Below, piece after piece: positions 1 to 9,384 of a stretch of 17,824 nucleotides of DNA. Below the pieces are notes generated by a model. The model was not told the origin of the DNA. It made no database searches and worked only from the letters and a program-made list of their open reading frames with translations. Each line of letters begins with the position of its first letter. Position 1 is the first letter of the stretch. The stretch is from Hyphochytrium catenoides. Its lineage: Eukaryota; Sar; Hyphochytriomycetes; Hyphochytriales; Hyphochytriaceae. The position numbers and the translations under genes were made by a program. The stretch covers positions 1 to 17,824 of the forward strand of contig FLMG01000370.1 of assembly GCA_900088475.1 (NCBI GenBank), written 5' to 3'.

Positions 1-1560
1 TGAGTCAGTGATCTTGACGGTAGAAGGGATGGAGGCGTGAGAGAGCTGAAGAGAGGAAAAAGAGAGTAGTAAAGAAGAGAGAAAGATATGTAAGGTCGTC
101 CTCTTTCTTCCCGGCTCCATAGTATTTGCTACTTTCCTTTCTGCTGATATGAAGGAAAATGGGGCTTGACACGACGAAGAGCACAGGATAGAGAGACCTG
201 CACTTGACAAAGAGAACGTAGAGATGATAGAAGATTGGAGAACAGAGATAAAGACCAGCTAGACGACAGCAGGGAGAGAGAGAGAGAGGTTTAGAGAAAG
301 GAAAGCATCAGCGGGCGCCCTTCGATTTTCTGAGTGGTAGGATTGGGAAAAGAGACCAGCGGAACAGGAAGAGGACGTCGCAAAACACTTCGCAAAGAGA
401 GATTAGCGTGGACAACAAGGTGAGGACAGCGACTCCTGGCGAGAACGGCAAGTGACAGATGACGGGAAGAGTGTAAATGGTAAGCAAAACATGTGATAGG
501 GAGAACACGTAGCGAAGAGGGAGAAGAGGAGTGAGAGAGAATGTGGAGAGAGAAAGTGTGTGTGACAGAGAGAGATAGAGATAGAGAGAGACAGAGAGAG
601 AGAGAGGAGAAGGGACCGAAAAGTGTTCGACAGAGGGAATGCACACTGAAGGTAAGATGCATGGAGGTAGAGCCAGAGCAAGAGTCTGAGTGGGTTCAGT
701 TCGATTATAAATGCTCTTAACGATGGATTAGCAGAACGTTTTCGGCTCAGGGTGGGACACATTCATCCTGTCCATATCGTTGCCTACTTTCCATACGGTG
801 AGGAGCGGCTGGTTAGGTTGGAGAGAGAGACAAAGAAAGAAGAAAGCGAAGAAAATACGGAGCGGTGACATGAGGAGTTCAAGAGGAGAGAGATTCAACG
901 TGCTTCAAGAAAGACTTTCTTCAGTGTTATTATCAGAAGAGCAGAGCAACTGTTGGGAAGAAAGAGACGTTTTCTCACATCTCCCTCCCACTCATCACCA
1001 ATGCGTCTAAGCAATATACAGCTTTCTCTCCTGTCAACCTTCTGTTCTCGACTTCCCAGACGTCTGTCCGATTCAACCATGCGTCTTGTTTGGACCGAAT
1101 CTCTTTCAATGGAAGCAGTAGCAGTGTCATGCTTCTTTCTTAGCAATCAGTTCTGACTCTCTTTTTATTGTGTGAGCTGGAAAGGATCATGCAGAGAGGA
1201 AGAGGGAGAGAAACTGCGAAAAAAGGAAGAGGAAAGCAGAGCCGGACTGAGAACAATGGCGAGACAGAGGATAAGGGAGAGAACGAGAGAGAGGGAGGGC
1301 GAGAGAGAGAGAGAGAGAGAGAGGCGGAAGGCAGCGAGACATTGAGAGGCACAAAAAGGTCAGAGAAAGGAGAGAGAAAAAGCACATAAAAAAAGGGCGG
1401 TAAAAGAGAGGAAGATAGTTCTAGTTCAATCGTAAACACTCGAGGGGAGAACATGGGAGAGCAGAAACAGAGAGAAGTAAGATAGTGCTCTTTTATAAAA
1501 AAGAGAGGAGAGAGACAGAGAGAGAGGGAGACATATAAAATATAAAGCCAGTGCAAGCCC
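1..1560. other. Purine-rich region without recognisable gene
   Basis: The + strand is dominated by AG/GAGA runs (densest at about 560-615, 1300-1325 and 1500-1530). Open frames here on the minus strand encode Ser/Leu low-complexity peptides (CT repeats read as S-L-S-L) and are not credible proteins. A less repetitive stretch at about 860-1150 is open on both strands, but neither translation resembles a family I know. Because pyrimidine tracts elsewhere in the window lie on the sense strand beside exons, this block could be an intron or leader of a minus-strand gene beyond the left edge. That is inference only. Confidence 0.5.
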
Positions 1561-2220
1561 AGAGTTTACACCTACGAGACTCTAGCGCCACTACTACAAC
1601 TATAACGGTAGTACTCTACTGTAAAACGGTAGAAGCCTCTTTTGCCTATAGAACTACGCTTTGTCGACATCCTCCTAGCCTATCCTGTATCCTGTACGGA
1701 CTGACTAGCCAACTCCTTTTAGCATAGCAGAGTCATGAAGTACCTCGACACAGGTTTGGGTCAGCCTGAGCTTGCTATCGGCCACCGAACTGCCAGAAAG
1801 GAATATGTGTGGGAGCCCTGAGCCCATCTTCAGACTTTAGCTCCGACTCGTTGTGCCTCCTTTTGTCTGAATAGAATGGGGTCGTTCCGCGCTTTTACCC
1901 GTGTTATTGTTCTCTCTCTCTCTCTCTCTTCTCTCCTGTCCTTGAATCCTTCCCTGACTCTGTCTCTTTACCTTCTTCCCTCTCTCCTCTCCTTCTGTCT
2001 CTCAATTGATTTTGTTCTATTATTTATAATAGCTCTACTATAGAACTACTCTTTTAGCCTCTTTCAGCGCTCACCTCGGTTCCTTCTCCGTTTCTTTCTG
2101 GCCCTGTTTTGGGTTCCAGTTCAACCTAGAGGAGGAGTTCTCAGCGTGATGATGATGTCTTGGCACTGTCTTGGCGCTGCGCCATCTTCTTCTCCTCCTC
2201 CGTCTCCTCCTGGCGCTATT
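1561..2220. other. Intergenic, no gene seen
   Basis: The composition is mixed, with no frame giving a recognisable domain. It includes a CT microsatellite at about 1912-1930 and several short GTAGTA/CTACTA motifs that recur loosely elsewhere (about 2030, 4230, 14660). I see no tRNA, no promoter and no complete gene. Confidence 0.45.
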
Positions 2221-2290
2221 GCCGAGGAGTTCAACGACGATTCATGTTCCCCTTTCCGATAAGGATGGTGGAGGAAGAGAGCGTGATAGA
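2221..2290 (+). repeat. Dispersed ~70-bp repeat, copy A
   Basis: This segment starts GCCGAGGAGTTCAAC and aligns with 3829-3898 over about 70 bp at roughly three-quarters identity by eye, with a one-base length difference near the middle. Shared blocks include GAGTTCAAC, TTTCCGA and GTGGAGGA. In one frame both copies give a similar short peptide (PFP.xM.VEEESV); in the other frame copy B reads openly while copy A meets a stop after the extra base. Similarity may continue weakly (an AGTC..AGGACTTT.GT block follows both). It could be a decayed element or an old segmental duplication. No family is identified. Confidence 0.5.
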
Positions 2291-3828
2291 GCATCTTTAT
2301 AAAAGAGTCTCCCTAGGACTTTGTAAGCTACTTTGTAGCTCTTGTCTCTTTTCGTCTTCTTCTTCCTGGTGGGACACTGACTAGTGCTAAGTCACTGGAG
2401 AGCGTTAACCCTAAGAGAATATACGTCCGACACGTAGTACGTACTATATCTACCCAAAACATCTTCTTCTTCTTTCTCCCCTTCTTCTTCTTCTTTTGCG
2501 TTTTCTTTCTCTTCGTAGCACTATCCTATAATAAAAAGTCATAAGGTAGATGTTAACAAATAAAGACAACTGGGACGGCGATGGAGAAACACCGCGGCAC
2601 AGTCTCTGGCAAGGACAGTGAGAGGAACAGGAGGAAACAGTTCTAAAGTACTCCGTAGTAGAATAGGAAAACAAGAAGCAGTGATGATTCTAGAGGGCAA
2701 GCAAGACACAACTGCACGCAGAAAAGCACGAGAATGAGGGGTCGCTTCTTCAGCACAGCAAGGACAACACACATCAGCTTGGAGAAGAAAGTGGGAGGAG
2801 GTAACAGATAGGCAGATAGACGTCGTAACGTCGTACGGTCCAGGGCAAAGACGATATGACTGCTGTTCTTGCTGGTCGTGGAGCAGGGCAACAACCCAGG
2901 AAGTAAGGGCCCCATGGTAGATGTTCCACTAGTTAGCTTCTCTAGTTATATAATGTTGCTGCTCTGATTGAGATGTTCCCGATGTTCCGGTTCTTCCTTC
3001 TTCGTCCTCACCTAAGTGTCGTCGGTCATACACCTGTGGCAGCCTGTCTGAGATGACCTCTCCTCGTATCTATCTGCTACGATATGACACTCTCCTGACC
3101 CCTCTCCTCATTCCACCGTGGAAAGCTTGACCTAGGATTTGTTAATGAGAGAATCTAAGTGGAAAGTTTCTTTCATCCATAATAGGTGCTGTCGAGCTAC
3201 CCTACCTGAGCGCCAGGCAGCAGGGAAGTCATCAAGCCAATGTCTCTTCAAAAGCACCTGATCAGAATAGTGGTGCATCATTTTGCATAGTATGTATGGG
3301 CTGAGTGCCATAATACCAAATGCTTCCTTTATTAAAAATGAATTAGCCCTTGGCCCTTTATTCTCCGCTTCTGCTTCCTCTTATTTTTTCTTCTTCTCCT
3401 CTTTCTCCTCAAGTTCCGGCCGTCTCTGCCTCTTTCGTTTGTCCTGTTGCGGTTCGAGAGGAGGATCAAGACTTCTTCCTATCACGCGTTAGTGGTGAGG
3501 AAGGTGAATAACGCCTTCCTTCTTCAGTGGGCTCCCGCAGCACCCGCGTCCTGTCAATCCTCCCGGACCGCCACTTATTATGGTGGCCGGGTGAGCTCCC
3601 TCATCATGCTTCTTTGCTCTCTTTCTCATTCTCTTTATTTCAGGACTACTAGTTCCTTTCTCTTGTTCCTCTTCTTTTTCGTAGTACGCATTTTTCACAT
3701 TTCTTCTTCTCTTTATAGTATACAAAAACAGTAGTAGACACAGCCTACAACCTCACTCTTCTTGTTATCAACAAGCAGGGCAGCTGTTACAGCCTAGTCA
3801 CTGCTGGATTTTTGCTCGTTTACATAAA
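2291..3828. other. Intergenic, no gene seen
   Basis: Short frames on both strands yield unrecognised peptides (for example around 2640-2915 on the minus strand and 3450-3730 on the plus strand). Several are driven by TTC/TCC runs. I see no conserved motif, no splice-consistent chain of exons and no RNA gene. Confidence 0.45.
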
Positions 3829-3898
3829 GCCGAAGAGTTCAACTATGATTCTTCTTCCTTTTCCGACAATGATTGTGGAGGAGGAGAGTGTGCTAAAG
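3829..3898 (+). repeat. Dispersed ~70-bp repeat, copy B
   Basis: Partner of the segment at 2221-2290. In the frame starting at GAAGAGTTC this copy stays open and runs into the TTC/TCC trinucleotide tract downstream, giving an acidic, Ser/Gly/Cys-containing peptide that then becomes poly-Ser/Phe. That could be a fragment of a gene or a transposable element, but nothing in it matches a family I know. Confidence 0.5.
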
Positions 3899-3924
3899 AA
3901 GAGTCCAGGACTTTTGTGGCTATC

Positions 3925-4095
3925 GTCTCATCTTCAATCTCTTCCTTCTTCTCCTCCTCCTCCTCCTTCTTCTGCTTCTTCTTCTTCTTTCTCCTTCTCC
4001 TTCTACTTCTTCTTCTTCTCCTCCTTCTTCTTCTCCTTCTTCTCCTCCTCCTCCTTCCCCCCTCCTCCTCCTTCTTCTTCTTCTTCTTTAACTTC
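3925..4095 (+). repeat. (TTC/TCC)n imperfect trinucleotide tract
   Basis: About 170 bp is built almost only of TTC, TCC and CTC triplets, with GAA/GGA on the other strand. All three plus frames and one minus frame stay open because the tract lacks stop codons, giving poly-Leu, poly-Ser/Pro, poly-Phe or poly-Arg/Lys/Glu peptides. These open frames are repeat artefacts. Homopurine-homopyrimidine DNA of this kind can form triplex (H-DNA) structures. Confidence 0.85.
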
Positions 4096-4331
4096 TTCAT
4101 AGAAGTTATCTTTAGAAGTATTACTCAAGAATTATTTGTACATCTAGTCTATCCTTTACCATACAGTACCATACTGTAATAAGGCCTTGGGTGTAATGTA
4201 GCACTAATCTTCCTTGTCCGGTGCAGGACAGAACAGTAGTAGAACTAGGATGAGAGCGAACTAAAGGTGGACGGGCTATTTTAGCCCAGCCGGTTTGGGT
4301 ACTTTGGGGTAGAATAGTTATTTTGGGAAGA

Positions 4332-4459
4332 GTGATGTAATGAGCCTTTCCTCAATTAGCATGAACTGCCGGACATTCTAGTCTCCGCTAATTTCGTGAT
4401 GTAATGAGCCTTTCCTCAATTAGCATGAACTGCCGGACATTCTAGTCTCCGCTAATTTC
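4332..4459 (+). repeat. Perfect 64-bp tandem duplication
   Basis: Two head-to-tail copies of a 64-bp unit (starting GTGATGTAATGAGCC, ending GCTAATTTC) occupy 4332-4395 and 4396-4459 with no mismatch. Identity runs 3 bp into the flank (GTG at 4460-4462) and then stops. Perfect identity implies a recent event or an assembly artefact. The unit is not low-complexity and overlaps no convincing coding sequence. Confidence 0.95.
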
Positions 4460-4864
4460 GTGCCGATTGGGGAGGTTGTACTACCGTTTTACCAAGTGCA
4501 CAAGTACAAGTACCTGTATTACTACTACTTAGGGAGCAGTTCGTACTTGCCATCTCGTCTTCGGCTGTCCCCTCCCAGCACTATCTTAGGCGGTTCTCTA
4601 GGTATCTTAGGGAAGACTACACAGCGCACTGATCAGCAGGTAGAACCCCAACCTCGGCGATGTGCGGACTTTACGTTTTAACCCTTCTTTCTCTCTCTCT
4701 CTCTCTCTCTGACGTTCACTTTCCCTCCTTCTCTTCCCTCTCCCTAGCTTTCTGCTTGTTTTTCTCTCTCTCTTCTGCATGCGATGCTACCTTCTTTACT
4801 GTACATGTATTCTAAAGCCCCTAGTCCGAATCTTTTGTTCGGCTGGGAAGACAGCAGATCTTAG

Positions 4865-4866
<2 letters not shown>

Positions 4867-4920
<54 letters not shown>
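4867..4920 (+). repeat. Compound microsatellite (CT)20(CA)7
   Basis: An uninterrupted CT dinucleotide run at 4867-4906 passes directly into CA repeats (4907-4920) and then imperfect CACA. This is a typical mutable compound microsatellite, likely to vary in length between strains. Confidence 0.95.
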
Positions 4921-4921
<1 letters not shown>

Positions 4922-5452
4922 TCACACAAACATTCTTCCACTCAAAACCATGTATTTACTTTCACTGTTAGAACTATTGTCTATTACTGATCACAGAAAG
5001 TAGGGAACAGATCAGTGCTCGCGTTCTCCTTCTTTCATCCTTCTAACGCTTAACCCTCGCTGATGAAGGTCTCTCTCTCTGTTTCCCTCTCTCTTTTCCA
5101 AGCTCCTCTCTCTTCTCTACCAGCCATACAAGATCAGAATGTCGATCAGAACAGCTAAGAATCCGGCAAAATATGCTTCCTTAGGTTCAACTGTTATTTA
5201 CCTTCGAGTGCTTCTCTTGCAGACCACCAGAATCGGAGCTTCGGTCCCTAACGCACCCAGGCTTCGCTCCCTATGCACTCTTACTCTCTCTCGCGTCCCA
5301 AACCTATTCCTCTTCATTATCCTAACCCTGATAATGGCTCTTCATACGATCTAGAGAAGAGCCAAGCGCCGCTCCGGTCCCACGATGTGAATGTCTAGAG
5401 AAGCTCAGCTCCCAGCTTCCTATTCTACCCATCTCAAGATAGAATTAGCTCT

Positions 5453-5510
5453 CTCTGTCTCTCTCTCTCTCCTCCTCTCTCTCTCGCTTCTCTCTCTCTC
5501 TCTCCTCATC

Positions 5511-5541
<31 letters not shown>

Positions 5542-5575
5542 CTCTTTCTCTCTCTCCCCACATTCCCCTTGGCCT
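5453..5575 (+). repeat. Imperfect CT-rich repeat block
   Basis: Interrupted (CT)n runs, with occasional CCTC, GCTT and CATC breaks, cover about 120 bp. Frames read through it as S-L-S-L. The degeneracy suggests an older tract than the clean arrays at 4867 and 8559. Confidence 0.8.
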
Positions 5576-6540
5576 CTCCTAAACTCCCCAGGCCTGCTCC
5601 TCTGTTCCTCTGATGTCGTCCTCATCTCTCTATCTCTTTCCCCTGCTTGGTTTGAAGTTCTTGTTCTCTCGCCCTTTACTTCTTCTGAAATGTTCTTCTC
5701 CTCCTTCTGCCAATCACATGGGCTTCTCATTCCTACTCTTGCCCGTCTGTCTCTTTCTATCCTCCTCTTCGGATCGCCTCTCTTTCTACCTGGTCATCTT
5801 TCATTTCTTTCCTTTCCCTATCCATCGTTCTTTCGTTTCTTCTCTCTCTTGCGGTTCTTCTCAATGTTCTTCTTTTCCCTGTTTCTCTCTTTTCTCATTG
5901 TAGTCGAAAGTCAGCAGTACTGCCAACCCTGTAACTCCCTCTGCGAGAGACCAACGACTTCTCTTTCTCACTTTCTTTCACGTTCTTGAGTTGTCGTCTT
6001 GCCTCAATGTCCCTCATTCTTGCGCTCTCTCTCTCTATGACGGACACATCCCGCAAGCCATTGTGCCGTCGCGCAGTCTGAAGCCTCCGATCCGTGATCT
6101 CGCTGCAAAGATAACGTGACAACGGAAGGGAGAGAGAAGACTCATCACTGTTGGTCTTCCGTACTCTTTAACCTTGCCCACTTCATTCATCAAAGCTCAT
6201 CTGGTTCTTCTCTTCTCTCTCCCATTTTTCTCTATCTCTCTGGCGGCATTGACCGTTCTCGAAAGCTGTGAAGGAGAGCAGGAGCCTCTCATTATCCTCT
6301 TTCTCAAACCTCCTACTTGTGGCTGCTTTCCTAACTAGAGCTCGTGGACCAGACAGGGAGAGCAAGTTACAGCGTCCGTTCCTCTTCCTGGCTGGTCTTT
6401 CCCTTCTCTTCTTTTGAAAGTAAAGCTTCTTGGAAAGACCCGGCCGCAGCCTCTCGTCTCCCTGCGTACAGGGCTGGGAAAGTAGCCTCAGAGGCTAACA
6501 CTGAGCCCAACCTTAATTCTCTCCCTCTCTCTCTCTCTTG

Positions 6541-6585
6541 TCTTCTCTTGTCTTCTCTTGTCTTCTCTTGTCTTCTCTTGTCTTC
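6541..6585 (+). repeat. Decanucleotide tandem repeat (TCTTCTCTTG)4
   Basis: Four exact head-to-tail copies of TCTTCTCTTG occupy 6541-6580. A 9-base partial copy precedes them (6532-6540) and TCTTCCTG follows, which starts like a fifth unit. The array ends about 30 bp before the ATG of the ankyrin-type gene, so it lies in its 5' leader, core promoter or a 5' intron. It is pyrimidine-rich on the sense strand, like the rest of this leader. Confidence 0.95.
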
Positions 6586-6616
6586 CTGTTAATTTCCTTT
6601 CTCTTATCTACAAGCT

Positions 6617-8239
6617 ATGAGGAGAGTCACGGGAAAGGGAAAGCAGAAGGCTGCCAAAGGGCCTCTTCTCCCTTCCTCTCTCTGCTCAGCCCCTGCGCCA
6701 CTGGAGGGTAAGGCGGGAGGAAAGAGAAAGCGCAGCGATATATCAAAGAAAGATCAAACAGAGGAAAATGGGAAAAGAGAAAAAGAGTTCAAGGCTTGCT
6801 CTCTCTCTTCGATAAAGGAGGAAGAGAAGAAGAAAGGAGGCAACGATGGAGTTAGCAGCAAGCTTCTCCTGTCTTCAGTGTTAGGAGAGAAGACTAGTGA
6901 TAAGACAGAGGCCTCACACCCTTCTTCTCTTGCTTCTGCTAGCACAGTGCTGAAGGAAAAGAGAGAGAGAACGACTCTCTCTTCTTCATCTTCTTCTTCT
7001 CTCTCTCTCCGACTCCACCCTTTCTCCTCCTCTTTCTCTTCCTCCAACTCTCTTTCTCTCCCATCCAAGGCAACCCTTCCTAAAGCCCTTTTTGATCGTG
7101 TGGGGCAGCTTACCGGCCGCACCTCCACACTTTTTGAATATCTTCAAAGCTTTCAGGAAGGGCAGACGTTCGGAGATTGGCGAAATGGCGATTATGCAGC
7201 CAGACAAGGGCATCTCTCTCTCATGAAGCTTCATCCGAAACTAGAGTACTCGCCCATGGCCATGGACTATGCGGCACAAAGCGGACGCCTCGATGTGGTT
7301 CAATGGCTGCACGAAAATAGATCAGAAGGCTGCACGCCTTACGCTATGGACGCCGCGGCCGCGCAGGCTCATCTTCCCGTCTTAGAGTACTTGCACAGCA
7401 TCGGGAAGCGCTGCACAGTTGCCGCTATGGATATTGCTGCTCAACGAGGACATATGGAGATTCTCCGCTGGTTGCACCAGCATCGGACAGAAGGATGCAG
7501 TCATATTGCCATGGATTACGCGGCCCAGATGGGACACTTGGACATCGTGAAGTGGCTCCATGAGCTAGGGAAGCCTTGTACAACCTGGGCCTTTGACGCT
7601 CCTGCAGGCAGCGGACATCTCCGTGTGATCCAATGGCTCGCCGCTAACCGAACCGAGGGCTTTACTCATTGGGCGGTAGACGAGGCAGCCAAGAACGGGC
7701 ATCTCCATGTCATAGAGTGGCTGCATGAGAAGGGCGTACGAGGCACCTCCGAGGCCGTGGACTGGGCGGCAGGAAGCGGACGATTGGAGGTGCTTCAATG
7801 GCTAGACGAGAACGGTTATGACGAGTGCTCGACAGAGGCCATGGACAGAGCGGCGGAGAACGGGCATCTGGATGTCGTGGTGTGGCTACATCTAAGGAAG
7901 AGAGCAAAGTGCACAGTGACTGCAATGAATATGGCAGCTGCCAATGGCCATCTGGATGTTGTCCAATGGCTTCACGCCAATCGGAGAGAGGGCTGTACCT
8001 TCTTAGCTATGGACATGGCAGCTGCCAATGGCTATCTAGAAGTCTGTCAGTGGCTGCATGAGCATCGGACAGAAGGATGCACAGAACACGCCTTAATGTT
8101 TGCTATGGAGTACGGCCACACAGCCATTGCCGAGTGGCTCATAACGAACCGTCCAGAAGTAATGTTGGCAGCGCAAGGCGCAGGCCGAGGAGAAGAAGAA
8201 GGAGAGGCAGCAGGAGGCAATCCTAACAGTATCTTCTAA
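6617..8239 (+). CDS. Ankyrin-like repeat protein, 27/28-residue repeats
   Basis: A 540-aa protein in a single open frame. An in-frame TAA at 6590 lies just upstream, making the ATG at 6617 the first usable start. Residues 1-150 are low-complexity: a basic stretch with a KRKR cluster near 36-39 (possible nuclear signal), then Ser-rich segments. Residues ~190-515 hold about 12 repeats of the form MD.AA..GHLDVVQWLH..R.EGCT..A, beginning near 191, 216, 244, 271, 299, 327, 354, 381, 409, 437, 465 and 493. Spacing alternates between 27 and 28 residues, shorter than the usual 33 of ankyrin. Such repeats are abundant in stramenopiles and serve as protein-binding scaffolds. No enzymatic domain is visible, so the partner and role are unknown. 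The C-terminus is Ala/Gly/Glu-rich. The repeats vary enough from each other to imply an old array. An upstream non-coding or short coding exon cannot be excluded. Confidence 0.9.
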   Translation: MRRVTGKGKQKAAKGPLLPSSLCSAPAPLEGKAGGKRKRSDISKKDQTEENGKREKEFKACSLSSIKEEEKKKGGNDGVSSKLLLSSVLGEKTSDKTEASHPSSLASASTVLKEKRERTTLSSSSSSSLSLRLHPFSSSFSSSNSLSLPSKATLPKALFDRVGQLTGRTSTLFEYLQSFQEGQTFGDWRNGDYAARQGHLSLMKLHPKLEYSPMAMDYAAQSGRLDVVQWLHENRSEGCTPYAMDAAAAQAHLPVLEYLHSIGKRCTVAAMDIAAQRGHMEILRWLHQHRTEGCSHIAMDYAAQMGHLDIVKWLHELGKPCTTWAFDAPAGSGHLRVIQWLAANRTEGFTHWAVDEAAKNGHLHVIEWLHEKGVRGTSEAVDWAAGSGRLEVLQWLDENGYDECSTEAMDRAAENGHLDVVVWLHLRKRAKCTVTAMNMAAANGHLDVVQWLHANRREGCTFLAMDMAAANGYLEVCQWLHEHRTEGCTEHALMFAMEYGHTAIAEWLITNRPEVMLAAQGAGRGEEEGEAAGGNPNSIF

Positions 8240-8554
8240 TCGTCAAATGCTGGGCGGGAAGCAGGTGGAAGAAGCGGTTCAACAGGCAAAGAGAAGAAAG
8301 ACAAAAACAGAAAGCGACAGAGGGAGGTCGAGGCCAGTCCTTTCTGCTCGCCGCTGAGCTTTGCTGCCCTCAGCCTCTGTACAGAGAAAGGAGTCGCGCA
8401 AGTCCGCTTCCCTCTCTTGCACTACCTCTAACTACCGCCTCGCGTGCGCCATCTATAAACTATCTCTCTCACTTTCTAACTGTTCAACTCAGTCTTCTCC
8501 CTCGCTTTTTTCTTTCTTCTCCTCTCATTCCACATTGCGTTGCAATGTCTAAGA

Positions 8555-8610
<56 letters not shown>

Positions 8611-9384
8611 ACCAGCTCATACCATACCTTTTCCTCTATCCTATTTTGCCTTCACTATTTATAGAAACATCCCGCTCCAAGCAAGGAGCGACGTAGCGCC
8701 TCATTATTTTATAAAATGCAACCCATAAATATTAAAGAAGTTAACACTCTGCAGAGTGAAGATGTGGATCTTTCTTCACCTTCTCCGGCTGATGTGAGCT
8801 CGGCTCCGATTAATTCCCTTGCGTCTGAGGCGATCATTCTCTGGAGTGAGAGGACTCATGGCCTTGTCATCTTTCTCTCTCTCTTCCTTTCTCTCTCTCT
8901 CTCTCTCTCCCCCTCTCTTCTTTCTTCCCCTATTATTGAAAGTTGTCTGTCTCTGGGCCTTCTTTGTTGTCGCCATATGAACAAACATGTCTTCTGAAGC
9001 GAGAGAGAAAGAGAGAACCTGAAGGTGGTGAAACAGTAAGGAAAGACCGACACGGAAGAGAAGAGCGAAACAACAGGAGGAAATGAGAGAGACCGCCCGC
9101 GAGAGAGAGACACACAAGAGACAGACGAGAGATTACTAGGACCAAGCGTAATCATATGATTAGAGCAAAGAAGTCTCTATTTTTATCTTTCATAAGAAAA
9201 GAAATGCAGGCTGCTAACTAACATCAGTTTACCTAGCAGCTATTGGGTTTTCCACCTTACAGCGTGTCTCTTCTCTTATTACTCTCTTTTCGTCTCTCTC
9301 CTGCTTTCAATAAGCTCACAGTCTCCTCGCAAGTTCTGGGTTGAAAAGCATGAAAAGACATCCATGTCACCGGCAGCCGCTCAG
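8240..9384. other. Convergent intergenic region
   Basis: This lies between the 3' ends of the ankyrin-type gene (+) and the lipase-Hint gene (-), so it should carry both 3' untranslated regions. It contains GA and CT tracts (8559-8609, about 8875-8915) and purine-rich DNA at 9000-9130. No frame gives a recognisable protein. AT-rich stretches near 8705-8735 and 9175-9205 are possible polyadenylation regions, though I find no canonical signal that I would call. Confidence 0.5.
8559..8609 (+). repeat. (GA)n microsatellite, 51 nt
   Basis: An uninterrupted GA dinucleotide array, preceded by the imperfect AAGAGAGG. It is one of the longest pure arrays in the window, located about 320 bp after the stop of the ankyrin-type gene. 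Confidence 0.95.

Larger units (their letters stand above)
4460..6540. other. Pyrimidine-rich intergenic/upstream region
   Basis: The + strand is CT-rich throughout, with dense tracts at about 4690-4710, 4867-4906, 5453-5575 and 5640-5990. Open frames are mostly Ser/Leu/Phe artefacts of these tracts. The last 200 bp before the ankyrin-type gene (about 6344-6530) is less repetitive and open in one frame to 6592. It could be a leader or an upstream exon, but I see no domain and no compelling donor site. Confidence 0.5.

Noticed and set aside
291-762. Minus-strand open frames with S-L-S-L and T-H-T-H-like runs
   Set aside because: Translated GA/CT microsatellite, with overlapping frames all open and no domain.
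2404-2412. TTAACCCTA resembling a telomere unit
   Set aside because: A single occurrence with no tandem array.
3843-4179. Open frames encoding poly-Arg/Lys/Glu, poly-Leu and poly-Ser/Phe proteins
   Set aside because: They arise from the stop-free TTC/TCC tract; several frames are open on both strands at once, which is an artefact of composition.
4273-4287. Short perfect hairpin GGGCTA-TTT-TAGCCC
   Set aside because: A six-base stem is expected by chance in a window this size, and nothing nearby suggests a terminator or structured RNA.
5391-5989. Ser/Leu/Phe-rich plus-strand open frames resembling membrane or signal peptides
   Set aside because: Hydrophobicity comes from CT and TTC repeats; there are no other protein features and several frames are open together.
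6754-7128. Minus-strand open frame opposite the ankyrin gene N-terminus
   Set aside because: Shadow of the Ser/Lys-rich coding region; the plus frame continues into clear repeats.
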